NCBI GenBank assembly: GCA_947476485.1
Contig: CANJQU010000003.1
Coordinates: forward strand, 20,244 to 84,243
Direction of reading: 5' to 3'
Length of the DNA stretch: 64,000 bases
Source: Chitinophagaceae bacterium
GTDB lineage: Bacteria; Bacteroidota; Bacteroidia; Chitinophagales; Chitinophagaceae
Positions 53,652-61,945 of this stretch are shown piece by piece. Position 1 is the stretch's first letter. Each line of letters begins with the position of its first letter. The translations under genes and the position numbers were made by a program. The notes under the pieces were generated by a model. The model made no database searches and was not told the DNA's origin. It was given only the letters and a program-made list of their open reading frames with translations.

Positions 53652-54326
53652 TTATACTCTTTTTATCATTTTAATGAAACGGTCGCTGGCAAAGGGCGCT
53701 TTGGCTGTTTGTGAAACAATATATACTTCTTTCGGTAGTGTGCTCTTACTGATAAGCGCTGCTGCCCCGATAAAATTCTCTTCTTCCACAATTACATTGT
53801 TCGAAATGGTGCAATTAACCGCGAGCACCGAGTATTTTTTGATCGTCACATCACCTGAAATACATACATGAGAGGATATCCATACGTGATCTTCTATCAC
53901 ACTGCGGTCACCGATCTGGTTGGCAGACCACAATGTAACATTGTTGCCGATGGTAACTGCCAGGTTAATGCTTTGATTTTCAAGGATAAAACAATTCTCG
54001 CCTATATTCAATGGCTCAATTGTTTTAACGCTGGAATGCACATATGTCGCAAATGTATACCCCTTCTGTTTTCCTTCGTTAAATATGCGCTCCCTGAATT
54101 TGTTCATTTCATCATAACCCATGGGGGCAAACAACTGGTGCTCTGATGGCGGGTACTTTTCGTTTATGTCTTCGAATGCCACCACCGGGCGATCGTTGAA
54201 TGTGTCTTTATCCACATATTGTCTGTGTGTGGTGTATGCAACGATCTCATGATCTGTGTCGTAACCGAAATACTTAGTAGCAATTATCGCTCCCTTTCCG
54301 GTGCCGAATATTATTATTTTCGCCAT
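53652..54326 (-). CDS. PglD/NeuD-like sugar acyltransferase (hexapeptide repeat)
   Basis: A 224-residue acyltransferase. Residues about 1-90 form a Rossmann-like N-terminal domain that binds a nucleotide sugar (start MAKIIIFGTGKGAIIATKYF). The rest is a left-handed beta-helix of hexapeptide repeats (such as IGDRSVIEDHVWI and CISGDVTIKK) that holds the acyl-CoA or acyl-carrier site. Family members N-acylate UDP-amino sugars in capsule, LPS or glycoprotein synthesis. The gene overlaps the preceding ligase gene by 13 nt, indicating translational coupling. The acyl donor could be loaded by the adenylating ligase and carrier protein of this operon (inferred). Confidence 0.85.
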   Translation of the reverse strand: MAKIIIFGTGKGAIIATKYFGYDTDHEIVAYTTHRQYVDKDTFNDRPVVAFEDINEKYPPSEHQLFAPMGYDEMNKFRERIFNEGKQKGYTFATYVHSSVKTIEPLNIGENCFILENQSINLAVTIGNNVTLWSANQIGDRSVIEDHVWISSHVCISGDVTIKKYSVLAVNCTISNNVIVEEENFIGAAALISKSTLPKEVYIVSQTAKAPFASDRFIKMIKRV

Positions 54327-55858
54327 TCCTGGTATGTTTGAGTTAAGGTAAGCCTGTCGGTCTTTCCGTTGGCATTTTTTGGTATCCGGTCTATTCTTAT
54401 CACCGTGCCGGGTATCATATAGGAGGGTAGTAGCTGCGTCAAAGCTTCACTAATAAATTCCGGAGATATGTCTTCGGAAGCTTCATAGACTGCAAATATT
54501 TTATTGTTGTTGCTGTCGCCAATCACAAAGGCAGCGGCTTCATTGATGAAATTAAGCTGGCAAATAGCATTCTCAATTTCTTCAAGCTCAATGCGATAGC
54601 CCATGTGCTTTATCTGGTTATCTGTTCGGCCGTGAATGTATATTTTGCCATCTTCCCGGTTATAGCTGACGAGGTCGCCAGTGCGATAATAGATATCCGT
54701 GTACCTCTTGTGAAATGGATTTTGTATAAAACGCTCCGCTGTCCGCACCGGGTCGTTGTAATAGCCCAGCCCTACATTTGGTCCCCCAAGTATCAGGTCG
54801 CCTTTGTCCTTTGTCTCGTGGCCATATTCATCTACAATGTGATAGCTGAAATTGGGCGCCATCGTACCGAGCGGTAAAAAGCCGTTCAGATCTTCAAAGT
54901 CACTGTCTGTTACCTGGTAGCTTGAGCAAATGCAGGTACATTCTGTAGGACCGTAAACGTTGTAGATATTTGCTGTGAATTTCAGTGCATTGTGAAGCTT
55001 AACTAATCTTCCCTTTGGATAACCTTCTCCGCCAAAAATGATCTTCCTGATAAAGCGCCAGCGATGTGGAATGATGGCTTTAGAAGTTTGCAGGTAAATG
55101 AGCATTGACGGAACAGAGAACCAAGTAGTGCATTCCCGCTTTTCAAGAATATCCAGTAATGTGCCGGGATGTATTGCTTCTTTCTTTGTAACCGGTACCA
55201 GGGTCGCACCATTGAAAAGGGATGCGTAAATGTCGAATACTGAATTGTCGAAATATAATGGGTTTACATTAGTGTGAACATCATACGGGCTTATCGAATA
55301 AGTATCCTCCGCCCATGCAATGAAATTCAGGACGTTCGCGTGCGTCATAGCGGCTCCCTTCGGAAAGCCGGTAGAGCCAGACGTAAACATAATATACGCG
55401 GGAGTATTGCCCTCGATTACCGTGAAGTCGCCAGAATGGGCGGGAAGCTCCACTGATGTATTTAAATTATTAAGGTCAAATGTCGGATACTCTTCGTTAT
55501 TAAGATGTGCATCCACTTCATCGAAATAACCTAAGATCAGTTTTGGCTCGCACTGCTTGAATATCTTCAGCAAACGATCAGCCGGGCTTTCCGGGTCGAA
55601 GAATGAGTATGTTATCCCAAGCTTCAGGCAGGCGATCATAGCCGCATAAGTGTGCGGTTTCTTTACTCCTGCAATCGCGCAAACATCATATTGCTTCAAC
55701 CCAGACTCCGATATTACATTAACTAAATTATTAGATAAGCTATCTAATTCGTTGAATGTTATCTTCGTATCGTCTGGAAAATGAAGTGCCGCTTTATCTC
55801 CGAAAGAGTCGACAATCGACTGGAATAAAGTGCCGAGGTTATGAATATAGCTTTGCAT
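54314..55858 (-). CDS. adenylating amino-acid/acid ligase (DltA-like)
   Basis: A 514-residue ANL-family enzyme like DltA or NRPS adenylation domains: it activates a carboxylic acid with ATP and passes it to a 4'-phosphopantetheine thiol. Core motifs are present: IMFTSGSTGFPKGA (A3, about residues 152-165), a YRTGDL motif, the hinge region around GRTDNQIKHMGYRIELEEIE, and the C-terminal catalytic lysine in NANGKTDR. It is in an operon with a lone acyl carrier protein gene, which is its likely partner. The substrate (amino acid or hydroxy acid) is not deducible by eye. No condensation or thioesterase domain is attached. Confidence 0.85.
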   Translation of the reverse strand: MQSYIHNLGTLFQSIVDSFGDKAALHFPDDTKITFNELDSLSNNLVNVISESGLKQYDVCAIAGVKKPHTYAAMIACLKLGITYSFFDPESPADRLLKIFKQCEPKLILGYFDEVDAHLNNEEYPTFDLNNLNTSVELPAHSGDFTVIEGNTPAYIMFTSGSTGFPKGAAMTHANVLNFIAWAEDTYSISPYDVHTNVNPLYFDNSVFDIYASLFNGATLVPVTKKEAIHPGTLLDILEKRECTTWFSVPSMLIYLQTSKAIIPHRWRFIRKIIFGGEGYPKGRLVKLHNALKFTANIYNVYGPTECTCICSSYQVTDSDFEDLNGFLPLGTMAPNFSYHIVDEYGHETKDKGDLILGGPNVGLGYYNDPVRTAERFIQNPFHKRYTDIYYRTGDLVSYNREDGKIYIHGRTDNQIKHMGYRIELEEIENAICQLNFINEAAAFVIGDSNNNKIFAVYEASEDISPEFISEALTQLLPSYMIPGTVIRIDRIPKNANGKTDRLTLTQTYQEWRK

Positions 55859-55867
55859 AAAGTCATA

Positions 55868-56611
55868 TTAAATGGTGAGGCCGCCGTCTACCGCCAGTAC
55901 TTTTCCATTGAAAAAGTCATTTTCGATAATAAAGCAAATGCCGTTGGCTACTTCGGTGGTTTTGCCAAGCCTGCGTAAAGGTACATTTTTTACTATGTTG
56001 TTCAGGGTTTCTTCCTGCATTACGGCATGGGTAGAGACGGTGTCCATATAGCCGGGCGCGAGACAAGCGGCCCGGATTCCCCAGGCTCCAAGTTCTTTGG
56101 CAATTACCTTTGTAAAAGACTCTATACCAGCTTTTGACGCCGAATATGCGCTTTGGCCAAGATTTCCCTGGGCGGAAATAGACGAAATATTAATTATAAC
56201 TCCTTTCGCCCTGGTCTTGATCATATGCTCCACAACTTCACGAGCCATCATCATTGGCACTTTCAGGTTTATGTTCAAAACCAGATCCCACTCCTCGTTA
56301 CTTATTTTAGAGAAACCAGCCTTACCAAAACTTACCAGCGGCTTATTGTGGAGTATGCCCGCATTATTTACAAGTACGTTGATCTTGAATTCCTTGAATA
56401 AGCCAGGCAGTGTCTCGCTGAAAAATTCTTCTTTGAGCAGGTCTGCACTTACGATACGCAGTTTGTCGTTAGCAGGTATCTCCTTCAGCGCAGCTTCATC
56501 GTAGTCTACGGCGATAACAGTCGCTCCTTTGTCTAAAAGCGTCTCCACAATACTTCTCCCCAGGCCTTTTCCTGCTCCCGTAATTAGCGCTACCGTACTG
56601 GCTATATTCAT
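55868..56611 (-). CDS. SDR-family oxidoreductase (FabG-like)
   Basis: A 247-residue short-chain dehydrogenase/reductase. The NAD(P)-binding glycine motif GAGKGLGR (about residues 12-19), NNAG (about 87), the catalytic Ser (ISSIS) and YSASK motif are all present. Its resemblance to FabG suggests reduction of a carrier-bound 3-keto group, which would fit with the adjacent carrier protein. Free sugar or nucleotide-sugar reduction is an alternative. It lies 3 nt from the carrier-protein gene and 9 nt from the ligase gene on the same strand. Confidence 0.85.
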   Translation of the reverse strand: MNIASTVALITGAGKGLGRSIVETLLDKGATVIAVDYDEAALKEIPANDKLRIVSADLLKEEFFSETLPGLFKEFKINVLVNNAGILHNKPLVSFGKAGFSKISNEEWDLVLNINLKVPMMMAREVVEHMIKTRAKGVIINISSISAQGNLGQSAYSASKAGIESFTKVIAKELGAWGIRAACLAPGYMDTVSTHAVMQEETLNNIVKNVPLRRLGKTTEVANGICFIIENDFFNGKVLAVDGGLTI

Positions 56612-56614
56612 TTA

Positions 56615-56836
56615 TTATATTTTTTTACCTACTATTTCTCTCACTTTTCCTACAGTTATCATTTCTGTTATCTCTTCAAAGGTAAGCTCAAAACCAAATT
56701 TGCTCTCCAGCGCTGCAATCAACTCCATATTGCGAAGAGAATCCCAATATGCTACATTATCCATATTAATATCATCATTCAGGTCTGATGTCTTGATATT
56801 AAACACCTGTGCCATTACCTCATCGATCTGTTCCAT
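56615..56836 (-). CDS. acyl/peptidyl carrier protein
   Basis: A 73-residue carrier protein. The phosphopantetheine attachment serine is Ser33 in the motif YWDSLRNMELI. Flanking Asp/Leu and the length match DltC- or ACP-type carriers. It is the first gene of the operon and lies right before the SDR gene (3 nt), so it probably carries the substrate activated by the DltA-like ligase. It is distinct from the housekeeping fatty-acid ACP. A TAGTTTTA (one mismatch to TAnnTTTG) about 30 nt upstream may be its promoter. Confidence 0.85.
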   Translation of the reverse strand: MEQIDEVMAQVFNIKTSDLNDDINMDNVAYWDSLRNMELIAALESKFGFELTFEEITEMITVGKVREIVGKKI

Positions 56837-57279
56837 GTATTTTTGCTATTATTTTCGTTTGTAAAACTACTAACTTTTTGGCTTATCCCTATGGAGGGTG
56901 GGTGACAAATTGCAAATTTGACTGAAATCGTCTTTAACCTGTGTGTCTCGGAATGAATTATGCCCTTACGTCTGATCGCATACAAGTGAATCTATCGGAG
57001 CAGATACATATAATTTTATTTCGTCTTTAGCGGATTATTTTTTTTATGGCAAAATATAACTATATTTACAATAGAAACTCAGACTCCGCAATATTAGCCC
57101 TGCATATCGATGTTTTATAGATCCGCACGGTCTCTAATCCGGAACAATTTTTCCGAAAGTACTGCCTTCGCTGTAAAAAGCCCGCAAGAATTATTTTCAT
57201 TAAAATTAGCAGTAACAGGCGCTGATCAGATAAAAGGCGCACTTGGTATGATTTTCGTTCACACAGTAAAAAGGGAGTG
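56837..57279. other. 443-nt divergent gap
   Basis: Lies between the carrier-protein gene (-) and the cyclase gene (+). No confident gene. Imperfect -7-like sequences occur near both ends (TAGTTTTA on the minus strand; TATATTTA on the plus strand near 57062), each with one mismatch. No structured RNA was recognised. Confidence 0.4.
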
Positions 57280-59715
57280 ATGGAGCATCATCAAAAGGAA
57301 AACAATGGAAACATCGCATCGGAATTATCGATCGCGAATAAGGAGATCATTTTTCACAATGAAGAGAAGGAAAAGCGGGCATCGGAACTGGCAATAGCCA
57401 ACGCTGAACTGGCATTTCAGAACGAGGAAAAAGAGAAAAGGGCTTCAGAACTGGCGATAGCAAACAGGGAGTTGGCTTTCCAAAACGAAGAAAAGGAGAA
57501 ACGTGCCTCCGAGCTGATCATCGCCAATAAGGAACTTCTTTTTCAGAACGAAGAAAAAGAGAAACGTGCATCGGAGCTGGCGATCGCTAATAATGAACTT
57601 ATATTTCAGAACGAAGAGAAGGAAAAACGTGCTGCAGAGCTGGTTCATGCAAAGGAATTGTATGAATTTCTGAGCGAGATCAATCAAACCATAGTGCATT
57701 CCAAAGATCAGCAAACAGTGTTCCGGGAAGCATGCCGGATCGCTGTGGGCTTCGGAAAGTTTAAAGCCGCCTGGTTCAGCACATTTGATGCCCAAAATAA
57801 ATTTAACCTGGTGGAGTCATCAGGTATGTCGGACGAAGACATTGCGCAATTCACAAAAATCAATTACGAAAATAGCGGCCCGATTGGGAAGGTGGTGCAT
57901 ACAGGTAGCTTCTATTTATGCAATGATATAGAAAACGATCCGATAGTGGTTAACTGGCGGGCGCTTGCAGCGGAGCGAGGTTGGAGGTCGTGCATGGCAT
58001 TGCCGATAAGGAACCGCAACATTGTAGTTGCGGTTTTTATTATTGTTTCGGCGGAAAAGAAGTTATTTAAATCGCAGGAGGTTTCGCTGCTTGTAGAGGC
58101 AGCAGACGATATTTCGTTTGCGCTGGATATTTTTGAGAAGGATGCCCAAAGAAAGGTAATGCAGGATACCCTGGTACTCACCAATAAAAAGCTGGCTTTT
58201 CAGAATGAGGAAAAGGAAAAGCGTGCTTCTGAACTGATCGTTGCAAATGCGGAGCTGGTTTTTCAGAATGAGGAGAAGGAAAAGCGTGCGGCGGAACTAA
58301 GCATTGCAAATAAAGAATTGGCTTTTCAGAATGAAGAGAAGGAAAAGCGCGCTGCAGAGTTGATCGTAGCGAACGAAGAACTTGTCTTTCAAAATGAAGA
58401 AAAGGAAAAACGCGCTTCGGAGTTAATTACGGCGAATAAGGAACTTGTTTTTCAGAACGACGAAAAGGAAAAGCGAGCTTCTGAGTTGGTAATTGCCAAC
58501 GTAGAGCTTGCATTTCAGAACGATGAAAAGGAAAAAAGGGCTTCGGAACTGGTTGTAGCCAATGCGGAACTTGCTTTTCAGAATGATGAGAAGGAAAAAC
58601 GCGCATCAGAACTTATCATAGCCAACGCTGAGCTTGCATTCCAAAACACGGAAAAAGAAAAGCGTGCTTCGGAATTGAGTGTGGCCAACCGGAAGCTTGT
58701 GTTTCACAATAAGGAGAAAGAAAAGAGAGCCTCTGAACTGGCTATTGCCAATGTGGAACTGGCCTTTCAAAATGAGGAAAAGGAAAAAAGAGCTTCAGAG
58801 CTGGCAATTGCCAACGTGGAACTTGCTTTTCAGAATGAAGAAAAAGAAAAACGGGCGTCGGAACTTATCATTGCCAACAAAGAGCTAGTTTTTCAAAATG
58901 GCGAGAAAGAGAAACGCGCATCGGAGCTGATCGTAGCCAATGAAGAACTGCTTTTCCAAAATAAAGAAAAAGAGAAACGTGCGTCAGAGCTGGTAGTAGC
59001 CAACCAGGAGTTGTTATTTCAGAATGAGGAGAAGGAAAAACGTGCGTCTGAACTGATATTCATACTTAAAGAGCGAAGGAAGTCGGAGCATGAGCGGAAA
59101 AAATCTGACGATCTGCTGGCTAAGATATTACCGGATGATGTGGCAGATGAACTGAAGATAAAAGGCACCACCACGGCGCGTCAGTATGATAATGTAACTA
59201 TACTGTTTACGGATTTTGTAAATTTCACAAGCGCGGGAGAGCGGATGACCCCGCAGGAGCTGATAGATGAGCTCCATGTGTGCTTCACGAAATTTGACGA
59301 GATAATAGATCAGTACAATATTGAAAAGATAAAGACCATAGGGGATGCTTACCTGGCGGTTGCCGGGTTGCCTATAGCCGACCCTAAGCATGCCGAGAAC
59401 ATAATACTGGCTGCAAGGGAGATAAATACCTTTATGCAGGAGAGGCTGGCTACACATGCCGATAAGACGTTTGATATACGTATAGGAGTGCATAGCGGCA
59501 GCGTGGTTGCTGGTATTGTTGGTATCAAAAAGTTCGCTTACGATATATACGGTGATGCCGTGAATACGGCGGCCCGTATGGAGCAGAGCAGCGAGTCGGG
59601 CAAGATCAATATCTCACATACTACCTACCTACTGGTTAAAGATACATTTGAATGTTCTTATCGTGGTGAGATACATGCCAAGGGGAAGGGTAGGATGAAG
59701 ATGTATTATGTGTAG
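57280..59715 (+). CDS. coiled-coil GAF adenylate cyclase (class III)
   Basis: Makes cyclic AMP (inferred). In 811 residues the order is: coiled-coil repeats (about 13-121), a GAF sensory domain (about 125-290), a second and longer coiled-coil array (about 308-600), then a class III cyclase catalytic domain (about 615-811). The catalytic Asp pair is Asp645 (LFTDFVNFT) and Asp689 (TIGDAY). Lys685 in EKIKTIGDAY and the Asp in YDIYGD match adenylate rather than guanylate cyclases. An Asn/Arg pair in DAVNTAARME completes the site. The repeats have an exact 21-residue period. There is no transmembrane segment. The ATG at 57280 was preferred to the GTG at 57277, with purine-rich AAAAAGGGA just upstream. 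Confidence 0.9.
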   Translation: MEHHQKENNGNIASELSIANKEIIFHNEEKEKRASELAIANAELAFQNEEKEKRASELAIANRELAFQNEEKEKRASELIIANKELLFQNEEKEKRASELAIANNELIFQNEEKEKRAAELVHAKELYEFLSEINQTIVHSKDQQTVFREACRIAVGFGKFKAAWFSTFDAQNKFNLVESSGMSDEDIAQFTKINYENSGPIGKVVHTGSFYLCNDIENDPIVVNWRALAAERGWRSCMALPIRNRNIVVAVFIIVSAEKKLFKSQEVSLLVEAADDISFALDIFEKDAQRKVMQDTLVLTNKKLAFQNEEKEKRASELIVANAELVFQNEEKEKRAAELSIANKELAFQNEEKEKRAAELIVANEELVFQNEEKEKRASELITANKELVFQNDEKEKRASELVIANVELAFQNDEKEKRASELVVANAELAFQNDEKEKRASELIIANAELAFQNTEKEKRASELSVANRKLVFHNKEKEKRASELAIANVELAFQNEEKEKRASELAIANVELAFQNEEKEKRASELIIANKELVFQNGEKEKRASELIVANEELLFQNKEKEKRASELVVANQELLFQNEEKEKRASELIFILKERRKSEHERKKSDDLLAKILPDDVADELKIKGTTTARQYDNVTILFTDFVNFTSAGERMTPQELIDELHVCFTKFDEIIDQYNIEKIKTIGDAYLAVAGLPIADPKHAENIILAAREINTFMQERLATHADKTFDIRIGVHSGSVVAGIVGIKKFAYDIYGDAVNTAARMEQSSESGKINISHTTYLLVKDTFECSYRGEIHAKGKGRMKMYYV
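57316..57642 (+). repeat. 63-bp coding repeats, array 1
   Basis: A leading partial unit plus five units with 63-nt period encode EEKEKRASELAIANxELxFQN. Three heptads per unit suggest a left-handed coiled coil that would join dimers through the GAF domain. Confidence 0.85.
58201..59061 (+). repeat. 63-bp coding repeats, array 2
   Basis: Fourteen units with exact 63-nt spacing (first at 58201, last at 59020) encode the same 21-residue motif, with substitutions mainly at the position before EKEKR (E, D, T, K or G) and around ANxEL. The array links the GAF domain to the cyclase domain. Confidence 0.9.
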
Positions 59716-59732
59716 ACTCGGCGCAGCGCCGT

Positions 59733-60359
59733 TTACCCTTTTTTCTCCTTATCCATCACGAACAGCAGCTTAGCTTTCTCATTCCCGATCACCGCATAGT
59801 CAGGAAATTCGCCCTGTACCACACTATTTGCTCCTACGACCGTATTGCGACCCAGTCTTGTACCGTGAGTGATCACCGCCCCTGCGGCGATCCAACTGCC
59901 CTGGCCGATGAAAATGGGGGTGCCTTGCTTATTGGGCTGCTGCATAATGGGCACGAACTTGTGGTTGAAGGTGTGGTTGTTGTCGCCAATGAAGATGCGC
60001 TCGGATATGGTGACATTGTTCTCTATAGTGATCTGCTTAGTGCAGGAGATAAACAGATTGCGGCCTATCATCACTTCGTTGCCAATGATCAGCTCAGAAT
60101 CGTAAAAGTAGTCTTCTATATTAAAGTCCTTTTTGTATTCCTCGGCTATGAATTTGTAGTTGCCGCTGAGGTCCTGGTAGCAATGCAGGTAGCTTTCTTC
60201 GCGAATGCTAACGTTATCGCCTATAGAGATGCGCTCAGGATTCAGTATGCGGTAGGGTGGGCGTATCTTGGCATTTATGCCGAAGTACTTGAACAGCTTC
60301 TTGTCCTCATTGGTCAAAGGCTCGTTACTTTCCAGCAGTGTGTCTTTTCTTGATACCAT
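59733..60359 (-). CDS. hexapeptide-repeat acyltransferase (WbbJ/LacA-like)
   Basis: A 208-residue protein with a short N-terminal region and a left-handed beta-helix of hexapeptide repeats (such as ISIGDNVSIREESYL and VTISERIFIGDNNHTF), ending in a Lys-rich tail. It matches the galactoside/maltose O-acetyltransferase-like family that acetylates sugars. The catalytic His is probably in GDNNHTFNHK. It is the last gene of a tight minus-strand operon (3 nt after the GT2 gene), so it probably modifies the same surface glycan. Confidence 0.85.
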   Translation of the reverse strand: MVSRKDTLLESNEPLTNEDKKLFKYFGINAKIRPPYRILNPERISIGDNVSIREESYLHCYQDLSGNYKFIAEEYKKDFNIEDYFYDSELIIGNEVMIGRNLFISCTKQITIENNVTISERIFIGDNNHTFNHKFVPIMQQPNKQGTPIFIGQGSWIAAGAVITHGTRLGRNTVVGANSVVQGEFPDYAVIGNEKAKLLFVMDKEKKG

Positions 60360-60362
60360 GGG

Positions 60363-61313
60363 CTAAAAATTTACGGTCTTATCTACAATGAAGAGCGGCC
60401 TGTTTTTTACCTGAGTGAAAATGCGACTGATATACAGGCCAATTATACCAAGGAACAGCAGAATGATGCCTGTACTGAAGGTGATAAGTAATACCAGGCT
60501 GGGCCAGCCAGACTGCAAACCAACCGTGATTTGTTTGTACACTACATAAATGCCATATATAAAGCTGACAAAAGTGTAGATCGCTCCCATATATATCGAT
60601 AGTTTCAGGAGGCGATCAGTTTGCGAAATGATGCCATTAATAGCGTGCGTTATGAGGCGCTTCAGGTTGTAAGACGACTTGCCGGAATGTCTGCTGCTGT
60701 GCTCAATATTCAGAAATGCATATTCAAACCCAAGTATGTTCAGCATTACGAGGTAGGGGCGGTATTCATCATGCAGGTCGCGGTATGCGGCAACCACCTT
60801 TTTAGAGATGAGACTGTAAGCGCCGATCTTACCATCTGTTTTCACAAGGTCGTTACCCACCAGGTAATTGAACAAGCGGTGAAAAGCAGCGCCGGTAAAA
60901 TCTTTGAAAAAGTTATGTTTCCTTTCTTTTTTGACGGTGTAAACCACGTCAAATCCTTCCTTTGCCTTATTGATCAGTTCTGAAATGTACGCAGGGTTGT
61001 CTTGCAGATCACAATCCATAACGATCACATATTCACCCTTTGTGTGGTACAGGCCGGCCGCAATGGCATTGTGCTGGCCAAAGTTGCGGCTGAGCTTTAT
61101 CCCTTTTACTTTTGGGTATCTGGTGCCCAGTTCTTTGATCTTCGCCCACGACTTATCCGGGCTGTGATCTTCTACGAGAATGATCTCGTAATCAGGTGTT
61201 ATCTTTTCCGAAAACTCAGTAAGCTGTTTTACGAGCTCCTCCAAAATATTCTCAGCCCGGTATACAGGACTGACGATACTAAAATAAGGACTAGTGCTTA
61301 CTTGTTGCTCCAA
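60363..61313 (-). CDS. GT2 glycosyltransferase (DPM1/GtrB-like)
   Basis: A 316-residue family 2 glycosyltransferase with two C-terminal transmembrane helices (about residues 230-255 and 265-290). The nucleotide-binding start FSIVSPVYRAENILEELV and the DXD-type VMDCDLQD motif are clear. This architecture fits enzymes that charge undecaprenyl phosphate with a sugar, or extend a lipid-linked glycan. It lies 5 nt from the methyltransferase gene and 3 nt from the acyltransferase gene on the same strand. Confidence 0.9.
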   Translation of the reverse strand: MEQQVSTSPYFSIVSPVYRAENILEELVKQLTEFSEKITPDYEIILVEDHSPDKSWAKIKELGTRYPKVKGIKLSRNFGQHNAIAAGLYHTKGEYVIVMDCDLQDNPAYISELINKAKEGFDVVYTVKKERKHNFFKDFTGAAFHRLFNYLVGNDLVKTDGKIGAYSLISKKVVAAYRDLHDEYRPYLVMLNILGFEYAFLNIEHSSRHSGKSSYNLKRLITHAINGIISQTDRLLKLSIYMGAIYTFVSFIYGIYVVYKQITVGLQSGWPSLVLLITFSTGIILLFLGIIGLYISRIFTQVKNRPLFIVDKTVNF

Positions 61314-61318
61314 TGGAA

Positions 61319-61945
61319 TTATAATTTTTTTACTAATATAGTAAACTCGTAAAGAGGGTAATCATGTAATAGAGCCACATATTTAGAGCAGTTCGTTTTA
61401 CAGAAATCAAAAATAGCGCCGGGGTTAGCATAATACAAATAATCTCTCATGTATTCTTTATCGGAATACGAGGTGAGCATATTGAATGAGAAACCTATGC
61501 GACTGATCTTGTTCATATTGAGGATCACATCGTCAATATACTTCTTCCACTCCTCATCATTGTGCTGTAAACGGACATTGAATATGCCGCTGGCAATAGT
61601 GAAATCAAATTGTTGGTTTTCATTGATTTCTGTACACCAGCTTAAGTTATTTTCTGTTCCGTTATGTGCTATTCCCTGGTTCACCATCTCCTGTGAAATG
61701 TCAAAGCCAGTGTAGTTGAATGGCCGCCCGGTTTTCTGAAGATAAGCAAAATAAGCGCCATATCCACAACCGTAATCGAGGATGGAAATGTCTTCAAGTG
61801 ATTCTTCAAATACCCGCGATAACTGCGCAAAGCGAAGTTCCTGGGATTCGGTGGAATTCCAGTCTACACCGCGTGGTGTGATACCGTGCTCCTTTATTTT
61901 TCCGGTATAATAGTCGTTTACATCGTCAAGTATCTTGTTGGTCAT
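61319..61945 (-). CDS. class I SAM-dependent methyltransferase
   Basis: A 208-residue methyltransferase. The SAM-binding motif is ISILDYGCGYGAYFAYL (about residues 53-69), followed by an acidic residue at the end of strand two (TGFDISQEM). The gene overlaps the upstream WbqC gene by 4 nt (ATGA), so it is translationally coupled. In this operon it probably methylates a sugar or an acyl group; the target is unknown. Confidence 0.85.
   Translation of the reverse strand: MTNKILDDVNDYYTGKIKEHGITPRGVDWNSTESQELRFAQLSRVFEESLEDISILDYGCGYGAYFAYLQKTGRPFNYTGFDISQEMVNQGIAHNGTENNLSWCTEINENQQFDFTIASGIFNVRLQHNDEEWKKYIDDVILNMNKISRIGFSFNMLTSYSDKEYMRDYLYYANPGAIFDFCKTNCSKYVALLHDYPLYEFTILVKKL

Noticed and set aside
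57058..57130. 24-codon open frame starting ATGGCAAAATAT upstream of the cyclase
   Set aside because: Short, AT-rich and without homology signals or a ribosome-binding context.
57120..57200. Riboswitch upstream of the cyclase
   Set aside because: A short CCGGA/TCCG pairing is not enough; no GEMM-type or other consensus found.
57316..59061. Regular 63-nt repeats considered as a CRISPR array
   Set aside because: The repeats are in frame, encode a coiled-coil motif with conservative changes, and have no unique spacers.
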